In this document: piece by piece, positions 1 to 5,437 of the stretch
Layout of the letters: every line of letters begins with the position of its first letter
Position numbering within the stretch: the first letter of the stretch is position 1
Source of the DNA: Schaedlerella sp.
GTDB taxonomy: Bacteria > Bacillota > Clostridia > Lachnospirales > Lachnospiraceae
Direction: 5' to 3'
Assembly (NCBI GenBank): GCA_020024595.1
Contig: JAHHTO010000130.1
Span: forward strand, 1 to 6,597
DNA: 6,597 nucleotides
The notes under the pieces: generated by a model
The model's input: the letters and a program-made list of their open reading frames with translations, nothing else
What the model was told of the DNA's origin: nothing
The model's database searches: none
Translations under genes and position numbers: made by a program

Positions 1-15
1 TTTTCTACTGTACTC

Positions 16-44
16 TTGTGTTTTTTGCTAAAAGGTACTAGTAT
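16..44 (+). promoter_or_regulatory. Candidate sigma-A promoter of the membrane protein gene
   Basis: A TTGTGT box at 16-21 and a TAGTAT box at 39-44 are separated by 17 bases. The -35 matches the consensus at its first three bases (TTG), and the spacing is ideal. The predicted transcript would start near 51 and give a leader of about 30 bases before the ATG at 82. The match is moderate, and the window edge leaves little upstream context. Confidence 0.4.
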
Positions 45-81
45 AAAGAGCATCGGAAAATGCGCAGAAAGGGGAGAGAGT

Positions 82-846
82 ATGCATTCCACAAATAAAA
101 ACGCATCTTATTTCGATGATGATTTTGAAGTAACCTATGAAGATGAGATATCATTTGATTACAATACAACTGAGATGAATTTTGAAACACAGAGGGTCCA
201 TCCCCAAAGAACTGTTCATTCGCATCGCGATCACACGGTTTCAAACAACAGATACCGCACTGAAAAAATGCATTATCAGGACTATGAACCCGATTATCAT
301 AGTTCCTCAAAACGCCACAGACGATACCGGCCTACACAACTGGCTGCCCCGATTCAAAAAGGTGGTAATGCCCTTCTCATTCTTGCACGTACAATCATAC
401 GCAATCTTTCTCTGATTCTGATGCTTGCAATTTTGATTCTGATGGGATATAACTTTCTCCGCGGAAGTGCCCCTTACGGAGATATCCAGGATGCAATATC
501 AACCAACACATATACCCAGATGCTTGCAGCTTATTTTTCTGTTGTTGCAGTGCTAATGCTTTACGAGATTATTTCCATGCTCTGGGCAATGACAAAGGTA
601 CGTATCCGTGACGAATACGGAGTGTATCGTGAAGATGTGGGTCGTGGTTTGTTCTCATTTGTTTTTCTTTACCTCTGTTCACATACTGCCTTTTTTATTC
701 ATGACTGGATACCTGAAACTTTTGAAATCCTCAAAGGGATCAGCGGCGCACTGAATGTTTTCGGTTCCATGCATAATGTGCTGTTTGGTTTATGCCTTGC
801 AGGTGTCATCTCTTGCTTATTCAGAAAATATAGTCTTTCTTTATAA
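82..846 (+). CDS. Four-helix membrane protein of unknown function
   Basis: I do not recognise this 254-residue protein as a named family. Residues 1-35 are strongly acidic (DDDFEVTYEDE). Residues 38-83 are rich in His, Arg and Tyr and end in a basic cluster (KRHRRYR). Hydrophobic helices follow at roughly 105-126, 147-170, 188-207 and 231-247, joined by short loops; the loop between helices 2 and 3 is charged (KVRIRDEYGVYRED). There is no signal peptide, so the charged tail is probably cytoplasmic. The ATG at 82 was chosen because AAAGGGGAG lies 5 bases upstream. An in-frame TTG at 16 would add 22 residues, but it coincides with the candidate -35 box and lacks a ribosome binding site. The gene stands alone on the plus strand, converging on the cupin gene. 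It could be a membrane-anchored scaffold or sensor, but no motif supports a specific role. Confidence 0.8.
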   Translation: MHSTNKNASYFDDDFEVTYEDEISFDYNTTEMNFETQRVHPQRTVHSHRDHTVSNNRYRTEKMHYQDYEPDYHSSSKRHRRYRPTQLAAPIQKGGNALLILARTIIRNLSLILMLAILILMGYNFLRGSAPYGDIQDAISTNTYTQMLAAYFSVVAVLMLYEIISMLWAMTKVRIRDEYGVYREDVGRGLFSFVFLYLCSHTAFFIHDWIPETFEILKGISGALNVFGSMHNVLFGLCLAGVISCLFRKYSLSL

Positions 847-851
847 AAATA

Positions 852-904
852 AAAAAGTTCTGCGGATCAGGATACTAAACATATCGCTATCTGCAGAACT
901 TTTT
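852..904. terminator. Bidirectional intrinsic terminator between convergent genes
   Basis: A 16-bp stem pairs 852-867 with 889-904, including one G-T pair at 864/892, around a 21-base loop that can itself form a small inner hairpin. The core is GTTCTGC/GCAGAAC. The flanking A-run and T-run give a U-tract on either strand, so it can end both the membrane protein transcript and the ddh-cupin transcript arriving from the other side. Confidence 0.9.
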
Positions 905-933
905 CTTATTTTCAGCTAACTATATTATTACAA

Positions 934-1260
934 TTAATCTAAAATAATGAGCGCCATGAACACCAAATCTTCCAGCCCGGTGTTACGCAGTCCATGCCCA
1001 CATTTATCAGGTGTAAATGTCACTTCTCCTGCTTTTACAGGGCGAACTTCTCCATTGTCATTATATTCACCTTCACCGGAAATAATATAGTAAGTCTCAC
1101 TTTCATTGTGATGCTCATGATATCCAAGAGAACATCCCGGTTCCAATGTTACCTGTGCATACATTCTGCACTTCCCGTTTAATTCTGTTTCCCCTAATAA
1201 TCGTTTGATAATCACATGGCCGTCTCCACCACACATATTTTCAACACGTTCTGTTTTCAT
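934..1260 (-). CDS. Single-domain cupin protein
   Basis: A 108-residue small beta-barrel protein of the cupin superfamily, probably metal-binding. Cupin motif 1, G(X)5HXH(X)4E(X)6G, is complete: G42, H48, H50, E55, G62. Motif 2 is nearly complete: G78, P84, H89 and N93 are in register, but the usual Gly two residues after the Pro is Lys86. H48, H50, E55 and H89 give the standard 3-His/1-Glu metal site. Members of this type range from sugar isomerases and dioxygenases to ligand-binding proteins without enzyme activity, so the substrate cannot be assigned. The ATG at 1260 was preferred because GGAGG (1268-1272) sits 7 bases upstream. An ATG seven codons earlier (1281) would place that ribosome binding site inside the gene. 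It follows ddh by 45 bases with no terminator between, so it is probably the second gene of that operon and may act on or sense a lysine/diaminopimelate-pathway metabolite; that link is inference. Confidence 0.88.
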   Translation of the reverse strand: MKTERVENMCGGDGHVIIKRLLGETELNGKCRMYAQVTLEPGCSLGYHEHHNESETYYIISGEGEYNDNGEVRPVKAGEVTFTPDKCGHGLRNTGLEDLVFMALIILD

Positions 1261-1305
1261 CGCCCATCCTCCATTTAACAAATATAACTAAAATGACACT
1301 TTCTA

Positions 1306-2292
1306 TTACAGCATAGTTGCACGAAGTTCTGCTCCGTCTTTTGCACTTAAATATGCCGGTGCAATATCAAATACTGTCTTACATCCACACTGACCTTCTT
1401 TTGCCAGACGATATGCCGCTCTTGCATAAGCCACGATCACACTGGAAGTAAATTCCGGATTAGAATCCAGCTTCAAACTGTACTCGATCAGATGTTTATT
1501 CTCCTCGTTCCATCCGGTCTTCCCACTCCTTAGCACAAAACCTCCATGTGGAATTCCACTATGATCACGTCGCAGTTCCTCTTCGCTGATAAAATGTACT
1601 GTTGTATCATAATCTGCAAAGTAATTCGGCATTGTTTTAATTTCTTCTTCTATCTTTTCCCCATCTGCCCCTTCTTCCAATACAACAAAGCATTCTCTTG
1701 TATGTTTCTGTCGTGTGGTCAACTCTGGATTCTCTCCGTTTCTGACAGCTTCAAGAGCCACATCAACAGGAATCGTATACTGTTTCGCATCTCTCACACC
1801 CTCAATCCGGCGGATTGCATCCGAATGCCCCTGACTCACGCCTTTCCCCCAGAATGTATAATCCTTTCCGTTCGGCAGCACTGCACTTGCATACATTCTG
1901 TTCAAAGAGAACATTCCCGGATCCCAGCCCACAGAAATAATGCCAACTTTCCCGCTCTTTTTTGCTACAGCATCCACATTTGCAAAATGTTCCGGAATTC
2001 TTGCATGGGTATCAAAACTGTCTACTACATTAAAGAGCTCCACAAATTTCGGTGTTTGCTCCGGCAAATCCGTTGCACTTCCTCCACACAGAATCATAAC
2101 ATCAATTTTATCCTTCCAGTCTGCTACGTCTGAAACATTACATACGACTGCGTTTTCTGTCAAAATATGGACATTTTCTGGACTTCTTCTCGTAAATACA
2201 GCTACAAGTTCCATATCCGGATTCTGTTTCACTGCACATTCTACTCCTCGTCCCAAATTACCATAACCTAAAATACCAATTCTAATGCTCAT
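1306..2292 (-). CDS. ddh: meso-Diaminopimelate dehydrogenase
   Basis: A 328-residue cytoplasmic enzyme (EC 1.4.1.16) that makes meso-diaminopimelate in one step from tetrahydrodipicolinate, ammonia and NADPH, supplying peptidoglycan cross-links and lysine. The N-terminal Rossmann fold shows GYGNLG at 9-14, followed by FTRR at 33-36, in the position that contacts the NADPH phosphate. From memory of the Corynebacterium glutamicum enzyme (320 residues), the substrate-contact residues are all kept: D94, D124 (in GWDPGMFS), W148, R199, H249 (in GIPHGG) and N278. The length is normal and the frame is intact. AGAGGG (2301-2306) lies 8 bases before the ATG at 2292. The gene is first in an operon with the cupin and is preceded by a strong promoter and a leader of about 109 bases. 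Ddh is an alternative to the longer succinylase, acetylase or aminotransferase routes; whether those coexist in this genome cannot be seen here. Confidence 0.97.
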   Translation of the reverse strand: MSIRIGILGYGNLGRGVECAVKQNPDMELVAVFTRRSPENVHILTENAVVCNVSDVADWKDKIDVMILCGGSATDLPEQTPKFVELFNVVDSFDTHARIPEHFANVDAVAKKSGKVGIISVGWDPGMFSLNRMYASAVLPNGKDYTFWGKGVSQGHSDAIRRIEGVRDAKQYTIPVDVALEAVRNGENPELTTRQKHTRECFVVLEEGADGEKIEEEIKTMPNYFADYDTTVHFISEEELRRDHSGIPHGGFVLRSGKTGWNEENKHLIEYSLKLDSNPEFTSSVIVAYARAAYRLAKEGQCGCKTVFDIAPAYLSAKDGAELRATML

Positions 2293-2333
2293 TATTTTAT
2301 CCCTCTTTTCATACTATTATCGCTAAAATTCAT
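2292..2333 (-). other. Possible 13-codon upstream ORF overlapping the ddh start
   Basis: Within the ddh leader, an ATG at 2333 opens MNFSDNSMKRGIK, and its TAA stop overlaps the ddh ATG as TAATG, the arrangement used for translational coupling. A strong AGGAGG (2352-2357) lies upstream but is 18 bases from this ATG, too far for normal initiation. Either the ATG is not used, or local folding of the ATTCAT repeats (2328-2347) brings the two closer. The peptide has no Lys, Cys or His run typical of an attenuator. Existence is tentative. Confidence 0.25.
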
Positions 2334-2347
2334 GAATCTTTATGAAT
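2328..2347. repeat. Palindrome and repeat in the ddh leader
   Basis: ATTCATGAAT (2328-2337) is a perfect 10-base palindrome, and ATGAAT recurs at 2342-2347. In the ddh mRNA the outer copies can pair as a 6-bp stem with an 8-base loop, between the isolated AGGAGG and the ddh ribosome binding site. It could be a protein-binding site or a weak RNA hairpin. The AT-rich composition makes chance occurrence plausible. Confidence 0.4.
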
Positions 2348-2407
2348 GTAGCCTCCTGTTTCAAATTCGTTGCTGCAATTTCCTATAAATCTTAAAAATC
2401 ATTTTTA

Positions 2408-2436
2408 ATTATAGACTTTCCCAGATTTAAGTGCAA
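2408..2436 (-). promoter_or_regulatory. Sigma-A promoter of the ddh-cupin operon
   Basis: Reading the minus strand, TTGCAC (2436-2431) and a perfect TATAAT (2413-2408) are separated by exactly 17 bases. The expected transcript start is near 2401, giving an untranslated leader of about 109 bases before ddh. It lies 41 bases beyond the recombinase stop codon, so ddh has its own promoter and does not depend on readthrough. Confidence 0.8.
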
Positions 2437-2455
2437 GTATTTTTTATTGTAATCC

Positions 2456-2467
2456 ACTGCTAGCAGT
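2456..2467. repeat. 12-bp perfect palindrome upstream of the ddh promoter
   Basis: ACTGCTAGCAGT is a perfect 12-base palindrome between the recombinase stop (2477) and the ddh -35 box (2436). No T-run follows on either strand at the position needed for an intrinsic terminator, so it is more likely an operator for a dimeric regulator than a terminator. Binding is inference only. Confidence 0.4.
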
Positions 2468-2476
2468 ACCGTTATT

Positions 2477-3379
2477 TCAATTCTTTGGAGGAAGAACTTT
2501 CACTTTCACAAGATGATTCGCCGCTCTTTGCAAATCATCTCTATATGATAAATTTTTGTATCTATGAATCTGTATTTCCGTAATTCCCAACTGCATTGCC
2601 ACTTGCTTTGCTCCCACTCCGTATGAAAACAAATTCATTCCACAAGTATTACGGACACTCTCAGCGCTGTATGAAGGAATTCCGGCTTTCACTGTATATT
2701 TCTTCATCATGCGGCTGATATACATCAGATTCAAAGGATTTCCCCTTTGATTAACAAACAGAACTCCTGAATCTCCTTTTTTCTGCATATAATCTTTCAA
2801 GATGGCAAATACATCCTCAGGAATGTAACACGGTTCCTTCCTTTTATCCGTCACTACATAAATCCCATTGTCATACACGGCAAAATCACTTCTTTTCAAA
2901 GAAATAATCTCGCTAGATGAAAGTCCTGCTCGATACAAAAGAACAAGTATCGTATAAGCCATCTCATCTTCTGTTGCAGCCTCCAGTAAACGATCCATAT
3001 GTTCCGCCGAAATAAATCTGGCATATTTCTCCTGCTTTGTAACCTGCTTTAGATAAATATAATACCAGTCCTGAAACTCCTTTCCAATACGATATTTCTC
3101 TCGATTCTCGCATATATATTCAGCAAAGGAATGTAATTCTCGGAATTTTTTTGCCATTGTTCCCGGCTGAATGATTCCATCCTCTACACGACTCTGCATC
3201 CACCGAAAATAAGCTGCAACATCCTCTTGATTGATTTTCAAAAAATCTTTCTGAATATAATTCATAATCTCGTTAATATCTGTCTGATAGGAGGATTTTG
3301 TAGTCTCGCTTTTAAAATGAACTATAAAATCCTGCCATATCCAGTTGTCTGTTAATTTCGACCCATATAAGCTGTTCAT
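2477..3379 (-). CDS. Degenerate tyrosine recombinase-fold protein, probably not catalytic
   Basis: A 300-residue protein with the two-domain layout of XerC/XerD-type integrases: an N-terminal SAM-like core-binding domain (about 13-93) and a C-terminal catalytic-fold domain (about 120-290). Key catalytic positions are changed. The Arg I motif TGLRxSE reads AGLSSSE (151-157), placing Ser154 where the essential Arg belongs. The HxxR motif reads ESVR (240-243), with Glu240 for His and Arg243 kept. The LGH motif reads LGI (264-266), with Ile266 for His. The nucleophile-position Tyr274 remains, and Lys179 or Lys181 can fill the beta-hairpin Lys. With Arg I and both His lost, strand cleavage is unlikely, yet the frame is intact and full length. 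GGGAGGGAGG lies 5 bases before the ATG at 3379. A DNA-binding or regulatory role is the simplest reading. No att repeats, cargo genes or excisionase flank it, so this is not a recognisable mobile element. Confidence 0.85.
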   Translation of the reverse strand: MNSLYGSKLTDNWIWQDFIVHFKSETTKSSYQTDINEIMNYIQKDFLKINQEDVAAYFRWMQSRVEDGIIQPGTMAKKFRELHSFAEYICENREKYRIGKEFQDWYYIYLKQVTKQEKYARFISAEHMDRLLEAATEDEMAYTILVLLYRAGLSSSEIISLKRSDFAVYDNGIYVVTDKRKEPCYIPEDVFAILKDYMQKKGDSGVLFVNQRGNPLNLMYISRMMKKYTVKAGIPSYSAESVRNTCGMNLFSYGVGAKQVAMQLGITEIQIHRYKNLSYRDDLQRAANHLVKVKVLPPKN

Positions 3380-3403
3380 AAATACCTCCCTCCCGTTTGT
3401 TTG

Positions 3404-3428
3404 TTCCGCGAAAGCGGAAATCTTTTTT
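3404..3428 (+). terminator. GAAA-loop hairpin with T-run
   Basis: TTCCGC (3404-3409) pairs with GCGGAA (3414-3419) around a GAAA tetraloop, followed by ATC and six Ts (3423-3428). Read on the plus strand this is a compact intrinsic terminator, but no plus-strand gene precedes it. Read on the minus strand it is a 6-bp hairpin with a TTTC loop in the leader of the recombinase-fold gene. It may block antisense transcription or affect leader folding. Confidence 0.45.
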
Positions 3429-3464
3429 AATGTTATAAGTATACTTCATACTATAACATTAAAA
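3425..3464. repeat. Large inverted repeat on the recombinase-fold gene promoter
   Basis: The left arm 3425-3442 and right arm 3448-3464 are complementary along their whole length except for one extra base in the left arm, around a 5-base centre (3443-3447). The outer 13 bases of each arm (TTTTAATGTTATA and its complement) pair perfectly. The repeat covers the -10 box and the predicted start site of the minus-strand promoter for the recombinase-fold gene. It is a good candidate operator for an autoregulator, possibly the recombinase-fold protein itself, since such proteins bind inverted half-sites with short centres. Confidence 0.7.
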
Positions 3465-3476
3465 GAGAAAAATCAA
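3448..3476 (-). promoter_or_regulatory. Promoter of the degenerate recombinase gene
   Basis: On the minus strand, TTGATT (3476-3471) and TAGTAT (3453-3448) are separated by 17 bases. Transcription would start near 3441, leaving a leader of about 60 bases. The -10 lies inside the right arm of the inverted repeat, and the -35 begins at the base directly after the stem of the upstream terminator, so the two signals are packed end to end. Confidence 0.55.
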
Positions 3477-3501
3477 GGGGAAAACACTTTCTGTTTTCCC
3501 C
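3477..3501 (-). terminator. Terminator of the cysteine desulfidase operon
   Basis: A perfect 10-bp stem, GGGGAAAACA (3477-3486) with TGTTTTCCCC (3492-3501), encloses a 5-base loop. On the minus strand it is followed by the T-rich stretch TTGATTTTTCTCTTTT. It lies 34 bases after the stop of the 76-residue gene. Confidence 0.8.
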
Positions 3502-3535
3502 CAGTGAAAAGCATCTGGATATTTTCAAAACCATC

Positions 3536-3766
3536 TTATTCATCAAACTTCAACACCGCTACATGAAATCTCGGCGTCTCCTTAATTTCCTTCACGATTC
3601 CCTTCCTTGTTTTCAATCGTTCCGTACTCTTAAAATTTCCACTCATTCCAAGTGCATGCTCCATTGTATAGTAATAAGAGGATGGCAACTGACTCTCGAT
3701 TACTTCGATTTCCTGTCCAACTTTCAGTGCATTGACATCTTCTATTGTAAAATCCATTTCACGCAT
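3536..3766 (-). CDS. Small protein of unknown function, downstream of the desulfidase
   Basis: A 76-residue soluble protein that I cannot assign to a family. It has no signal peptide, membrane segment or Cys. The pattern is short beta strands: LKVGQEIEVIES (14-25), a Tyr/Met-containing loop (31-43), then RKGIVKEIKE (54-63) and FHVAVLKFDE (67-76). The VGQEIEVI and KGIVKEI blocks resemble strands of a small SH3-like barrel, which is inference from pattern only. It starts 32 bases after the desulfidase stop, with no terminator between, and is followed by one, so the two genes are probably co-transcribed. The ribosome binding site is weak (GGGGAT about 9 bases upstream). An ATG three codons later is an alternative start. 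Its compact composition, intact frame and operon position argue that it is real. Confidence 0.72.
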   Translation of the reverse strand: MREMDFTIEDVNALKVGQEIEVIESQLPSSYYYTMEHALGMSGNFKSTERLKTRKGIVKEIKETPRFHVAVLKFDE

Positions 3767-3798
3767 AATTTCATATCCCCATCTGTTAAATTTAACTT

Positions 3799-5124
3799 TT
3801 ATTCCACTTCAGTCTGACTGCTTTCATTCAGCATAATTTTCACGATTTCCTTATCTGTCTGACGCATCCCTTCTCTTCCGAGCTGACCTACATTACGAAT
3901 TGTCTCTTCTACTCCTCTGGTAACAATTCCTTCACCGCCCCGGAACTGCTGTCCGTTCTGATACATATGAAATCCTAAAATTCCTGCTTCCACACTGGAT
4001 GCAATCTTCGCCGCACAGGAAGACTTTGCTCCATCACAAATGATTCCAGACACAATTGCCAGTGAATTGACCAGTGTATGTGCGATTGCCCTATAGTCTC
4101 CGCCCTGCAGATAAGCAATTCCGCAACCCGCCGCACAACCTGCACTAACAGCACCGCAATAGGCGGAAAGTCTTCCAATTCCAGTCTTTTCATGCACTGC
4201 GATCAAATTAGATACAATCAAGGCACGGTATAACTTGTCTTTTGAAACTGCCAATTCTTTCGCATATTCCATGACCGGAACCGACACAGTGATTCCCTGA
4301 TTTCCACTTCCCGAATTAATAATAACAGGAAGTTCACAGCCACTCATTCTGGCATCCGATCCTGCCGCAGCCTTTGCAATAGCACGATTTCTAACATTGT
4401 ATCCATAGAACTTCAAATACGTAGATCCGATATTTGCACCATAATCTCCAAGAAGTCCATCCTCAGCAATCAACGAATTGTACTGAATCTGCCGATCCAG
4501 CAAACTTTTTACATCCATCACATCACAGGTGTCGGCAAACTCCAAAATATCCCTGATATTCAGGAGTGATTTGTCACTTAATCCTTTCTCCGCACCGGTC
4601 AAATCCTCACAAGTGCTTTTCTGTGCTTCTCCAGTCATATCAAGAAGAATCTCACCATTCTTCTCTATGTATACGATATTTGTATGATACTGACTAATAC
4701 GTACAACAGAACTGTCATTTTCTTTATATAACGTAACAATAATGTCAAAGATAATTCCATTGTCAATGGATTCCACTTTCACCGGAACCCGTGTCAGAAA
4801 TTCCTTTAATGCAGCCTTTTCATCCTCGGTAACTTCTGCAATCACTTCCAACTGCTTATCTGGATCTCCACCCACGATTCCTGCTGCCGCTGCAGATTCA
4901 ATCCCACGCATTCCGTTCGTATTCGGCACAACAACACTTTTGACATTTTTAATGATATTATCACTGACCCCGATTCTCACTTGATCAGGCATCCCACCAA
5001 GCACCTCTCTTGCCTTCGCTGCCGCATAAGCGATTGCGATTGGTTCAGTGCATCCCATTGCTGGAACAAGTTCTTCTTTTAAAATCTGTACATATGTCCT
5101 GTAACGTATATCTTCTCTATTCAT
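3799..5124 (-). CDS. cyuA: UPF0597 family L-cysteine desulfidase (CyuA/YhaM type)
   Basis: A 441-residue cytoplasmic protein of the serine-dehydratase-alpha-like UPF0597 family, whose studied members degrade L-cysteine to pyruvate, ammonia and sulfide using an oxygen-sensitive [4Fe-4S] cluster. The family signatures are present: GCTEPIAIAYAAA with Cys25, the PNTNG segment (67-71), SGCELPVIINSGSGNQG (261-277), the Cys-rich AYCGAVSAGCAAGCG (321-335), and ICDGAKSSCAAK (362-373). C25, C323 and C363 keep the spacing I recall for the cluster ligands of the Methanocaldococcus jannaschii enzyme (25, 282, 322), notably the 40-residue interval. The start was set at the ATG at 5124, which puts Cys25 where relatives have it and has AAGGA plus GGAG upstream. 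The frame stays open to an ATG at 5256, but that codon lies in the candidate -35 box. No cysteine transporter is adjacent, unlike E. coli cyuAP. Use of another substrate, such as a serine-like amino acid, cannot be excluded. Confidence 0.9.
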   Translation of the reverse strand: MNREDIRYRTYVQILKEELVPAMGCTEPIAIAYAAAKAREVLGGMPDQVRIGVSDNIIKNVKSVVVPNTNGMRGIESAAAAGIVGGDPDKQLEVIAEVTEDEKAALKEFLTRVPVKVESIDNGIIFDIIVTLYKENDSSVVRISQYHTNIVYIEKNGEILLDMTGEAQKSTCEDLTGAEKGLSDKSLLNIRDILEFADTCDVMDVKSLLDRQIQYNSLIAEDGLLGDYGANIGSTYLKFYGYNVRNRAIAKAAAGSDARMSGCELPVIINSGSGNQGITVSVPVMEYAKELAVSKDKLYRALIVSNLIAVHEKTGIGRLSAYCGAVSAGCAAGCGIAYLQGGDYRAIAHTLVNSLAIVSGIICDGAKSSCAAKIASSVEAGILGFHMYQNGQQFRGGEGIVTRGVEETIRNVGQLGREGMRQTDKEIVKIMLNESSQTEVE

Positions 5125-5221
5125 TTTCTCCGATTCCTTTCCGTAATTGAAACCATAAGTTTCTACTCCCGTATGATCGCGATCATCATAGACTTCATAC
5201 CCAAAATGTATGTTTTCAATT
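5125..5221 (-). promoter_or_regulatory. Leader of the desulfidase operon with a 14-bp palindrome
   Basis: From the predicted start near 5221 to the ATG at 5124 there are about 97 untranslated bases. They contain ATGATCGCGATCAT (5173-5186), a perfect 14-base palindrome about 35-50 bases downstream of the transcript start, where a roadblock-type repressor could bind. As RNA it would form only a 5-bp stem. I recognise no known riboswitch or T-box. The palindrome is seen directly; regulation is inference. Confidence 0.45.
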
Positions 5222-5227
5222 ACATTT

Positions 5228-5256
5228 ATTTTATCATAATATCCAAATGCTGTCAT
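5228..5256 (-). promoter_or_regulatory. Candidate promoter of the desulfidase operon
   Basis: On the minus strand, ATGACA (5256-5251) and TAAAAT (5233-5228) each match the sigma-A consensus at five of six bases and are spaced by 17. It sits downstream of the adh terminator and upstream of the chosen desulfidase start. The -35 contains the ATG that would otherwise be read as a longer start. Confidence 0.55.
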
Positions 5257-5316
5257 TTCTTTTCTGCTGTTGAAAACTTTATGAAGAACTCTAATTTCCG
5301 ATACTTAAATTTCTGC

Positions 5317-5358
5317 AAAAAAAGACAGTCAACTTCTGAATCAAAATCAACTGTCTTT
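5317..5358 (-). terminator. Terminator of the alcohol dehydrogenase gene
   Basis: AAAGACAGT (5321-5329) pairs with ACTGTCTTT (5350-5358) as a 9-bp stem with a 20-base loop. On the minus strand the stem runs into seven Ts (5323-5317). It lies about 80 bases after the adh stop and isolates adh from the desulfidase operon. Confidence 0.8.
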
Positions 5359-5437
5359 CCTATTTCGTATTCAATGTTTATGATGATATAGTTGCTTTTT
5401 ATATCACAATTATTAGCAAACCTGTCTTATCTATGGA

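Noticed and set aside
16..81. TTG start at 16 for the membrane protein
   Set aside because: There is no ribosome binding site, it overlaps the candidate -35, and the ATG at 82 has a strong AAAGGGGAG.
1546..2133. A 195-codon plus-strand open frame
   Set aside because: It is antisense to the middle of ddh, has a low-complexity Cys/His/Ile-rich translation with no domain, and lacks a ribosome binding site.
2293..2401. Lysine riboswitch in the ddh leader
   Set aside because: The leader is about 109 bases, well below the roughly 170 bases of that class, and I see no matching multi-helix core or terminator/antiterminator pair.
2456..2467. Intrinsic terminator for the recombinase-fold gene
   Set aside because: The palindrome leaves only a 4-bp stem with a 4-base loop, and the following minus-strand sequence is A-rich, not T-rich.
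2477..3379. Integrase of a mobile element
   Set aside because: There are no flanking att repeats, tRNA, excisionase, relaxase or cargo genes, and neighbours on both sides are housekeeping genes.
3425..3464. A dif site or an invertible promoter
   Set aside because: The arms and centre do not match Firmicute dif sequences as I know them, and a 5-base centre is too short to be an invertible segment; the adjacent recombinase also lacks catalytic residues.
5125..5256. Starting the desulfidase at 5256 (485 residues)
   Set aside because: Family members begin about 25 residues before the GCTEP Cys, which fits the ATG at 5124; the upstream ATG overlaps a -35 box and has a poor ribosome binding site.
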